Source: Mycolicibacterium komanii (lineage in GTDB: Bacteria > Actinomycetota > Actinomycetes > Mycobacteriales > Mycobacteriaceae). Taken from it: a stretch of DNA of 48,195 nt. Positions 47,137 to 48,195 of the stretch are shown one piece after another. The notes beneath the pieces are model-generated. The model worked only from the letters and a program-made list of their open reading frames with translations. It made no database searches and was not told where the DNA came from. Position 1 is the first letter of the stretch. Every line of letters starts with the position of its first letter. A program made the position numbers and the translations under genes. Where the stretch lies: contig NZ_CVTA01000023.1 of NCBI RefSeq assembly GCF_001050035.1, forward strand, positions 1 through 48,195. Direction: 5' to 3'.

Positions 47137-47592
47137 ATGGCGCAGGTGCCTCCGGCGCGCTATCTGATGCGCGCCAAGGATCTGGTCGACGCGCGGTACG
47201 CCGAGGCGATCACCGTCGACGACCTCGCCGCGGCCGCGGGTCTGTCCCGCGCGCACTTCAGCAGGATGTTCACCCGCACCTTCGGGGAAACGCCGCGGGC
47301 CTACCTGCAGACCCGCCGCCTGGAACGCGCCGCGGCGCTGCTGCGCAACACCGACCGCTCGATCGCCGACATCTGCGTGATGGTGGGGCTGCAGAGCGTG
47401 GGGTCGTTCACCACCAGCTTCGCCCGGGTGTACGGGCTGCCGCCTGCCGCGTACCGGGCGAGCCTGCCGCCGGCGGCGATCCACGCCCGGGTACCGAGTT
47501 GCATCCTCAAGCGCGACACCCGACCTCCCGCCGACAGCCGGGTGCGCAAAACAGCACACGGGGAGAAGACGGACAGCGCCGACCGGTCGTAG
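47137..47592 (+). CDS. Short AraC-family regulator
   Basis: The 151-residue protein consists mainly of the AraC double helix-turn-helix: DLVDARYAEAITVDDLAAAA, GLSRAHFSRMFTRTFGETPR, AYLQTRRLERAAALLRNTDR, SIADICVMVGLQSVGSFTTS, FARVYGLPPAAYR. A 45-residue basic tail (HARVPSCILKRDT...) follows and there is no N-terminal effector domain, so it may sense through a partner or by abundance. The ATG at 47137 is set by the CATACT box. Its TAG stop is within the -10 of the next gene, a VOC protein that is the likely target. Confidence 0.88.
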   Translation: MAQVPPARYLMRAKDLVDARYAEAITVDDLAAAAGLSRAHFSRMFTRTFGETPRAYLQTRRLERAAALLRNTDRSIADICVMVGLQSVGSFTTSFARVYGLPPAAYRASLPPAAIHARVPSCILKRDTRPPADSRVRKTAHGEKTDSADRS

Positions 47593-47595
47593 CGT
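47590..47595 (+). promoter_or_regulatory. -10 box of a leaderless promoter for the VOC gene
   Basis: TAGCGT, six bases, ATG. Its TAG is the stop codon of the AraC gene, as at lipB. Confidence 0.6.
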
Positions 47596-47601
47596 CGAGC
47601 C

Positions 47602-48039
47602 ATGATCAAAATCGCAAGCGCCCACCTCTGGGTACACGACCAGGAAGCCGCATTGAAGTTCTGGACCGAGAAGGTCGGTATGGAAGTGCGCCAGGACGTT
47701 TCGCTACCCGACGTGGACGGCCTGTTTCGCTGGCTGACGGTCGGGCCGCCCGGTCAGGACGATGTGTCGATCGTGCTGATGGCCGTCCCTGGTGAACCGG
47801 TCATGGACGAGGCGACCCGCAAGCAGGTGCTGGATCTGACCGCCAAGGGTTTCGCGGGAACGGTGTTCCTGACGACGGAGGACTGTCAGGCCTCCTATGA
47901 GGAAATGCGTTCGCGCGGAGTCGAGTTCACCGAGGAGCCACACGAGATGCCCTACGGCATCGACTGCGGGTTCCGCGATCCGTCCGGTAACAGCGTGCGC
48001 CTGACGCAGCTCGCGGACCTCTCGGCCATCACGGGATAG
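47602..48039 (+). CDS. VOC-family (glyoxalase/extradiol-like) protein
   Basis: The 145-residue protein starts IKIASAHLWVHDQEAALKFW and has EKVGMEVRQDV, DDVSIVLMAVPGEP, GFAGTVFLTTEDCQASYEEM, RGVEFTEEPHEMPYGIDCGF and RDPSGNSVRLTQL. These are two beta-alpha-beta-beta-beta modules with candidate metal ligands His8, a second residue near VLMAV, and the acidic/His positions in the second half. Such proteins bind metals for isomerisation, dioxygenation or drug binding; no substrate is evident. It is paired with the AraC regulator upstream and the start of a membrane protein downstream. Confidence 0.88.
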   Translation: MIKIASAHLWVHDQEAALKFWTEKVGMEVRQDVSLPDVDGLFRWLTVGPPGQDDVSIVLMAVPGEPVMDEATRKQVLDLTAKGFAGTVFLTTEDCQASYEEMRSRGVEFTEEPHEMPYGIDCGFRDPSGNSVRLTQLADLSAITG

Positions 48040-48042
48040 CCA

Positions 48043-48195
48043 GTGCGGATTCCCACCGCTGCGCTCGCCTCGGCGGCGTTCTTCGTGGTCGCGCCCGGCA
48101 CGTTCGTCGGGCTCGGCCCGTGGTTGATCACGCGATGGGAGCTGTCTGACGCTCCGGCATGGCGGGTGGGGCTGGGCGGGATCGTGGTCGTCGTC
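48043..48195 (+). CDS. Membrane protein, probable isoprenylcysteine methyltransferase-like (N-terminal 51 residues only)
   Basis: The GTG at 48043 lies three bases after the VOC stop, and the frame is open to the window end. The visible protein has a first hydrophobic helix (ALASAAFFVVAPGTFVGLGP, about residues 7-26), WLITRWELSDAPAW, and the start of a second helix (VGLGGIVVVV). VAPGT followed by WLITRW recalls actinobacterial ICMT-like membrane proteins, but with only 51 residues this is tentative. It probably shares a transcript with the VOC gene. Confidence 0.55.
   Translation, partial: MRIPTAALASAAFFVVAPGTFVGLGPWLITRWELSDAPAWRVGLGGIVVVV

Overview
This 48 kb window is chromosomal DNA of a mycobacterium, most likely a fast-growing environmental Mycolicibacterium. 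The evidence is uniformly high GC, frequent GTG starts, many leaderless-type promoters, and a gene order that (from memory, no search run) follows M. tuberculosis Rv2198c-Rv2226: mmpS3, ctaF, ctaC, asnB, adoK, Rv2203, erpA, Rv2206, cobT, cobS, ilvE, gcvT, Rv2212, pepB, ephD, dlaT, Rv2216, lipB, lipA, Rv2219, an RDD protein, glnA1, glnE, glnA2, caeA, panB, Rv2226. I recall a glycerate-kinase gene (Rv2205c) and an integral membrane gene (Rv2209) at two of these junctions in M. tuberculosis; both are absent here. The species is not identifiable by eye.

Layout. 1-9.5 kb: respiratory-chain subunits (ctaC, ctaF), the cell-envelope protein mmpS3, asnB, adenosine kinase, the Fe-S carrier erpA and a cobU-cobT-cobS corrinoid operon. 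9.5-17 kb: branched-chain aminotransferase, glycine-cleavage T protein, a class III adenylyl cyclase, leucyl aminopeptidase and the fusion protein EphD. 17-22.4 kb: a lipoate block, in which lipB and lipA make the cofactor carried by DlaT (and by the H protein that works with GcvT). 22.4-34 kb: an exported amidohydrolase followed by a nitrogen block: glnA1, DoxX protein, secreted asparaginase, LLM oxidoreductase, thioesterase, glnE and glnA2, with GlnR-like sites upstream of both glutamine synthetase genes. 34-40.3 kb: accessory genes, including an epimerase/sulfotransferase/DUF1214 operon, a VOC protein, TesB, a TetR regulator and a secreted repeat protein. 40.3-48.2 kb: the CaeA protease, a WS/DGAT acyltransferase, panB with an unusual structured leader, an enoyl-CoA hydratase, a CYTH-CHAD protein, RNase P RNA, an AraC-VOC pair and a truncated membrane protein gene.

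There are no mobile elements, tRNAs, CRISPR arrays or phage genes. Every stretch over 300 bases contains a gene; the one long non-protein stretch (46627-47136) holds rnpB. The most interesting non-coding signals are the panB leader with mutually exclusive hairpins, the two GlnR-like boxes, a 25-bp palindromic repeat running across the stop codons of pepB and ephD, two convergent gene pairs whose stops share one CTAG, and at least fifteen starts that look leaderless, three with the -10 box overlapping the previous gene's stop codon.
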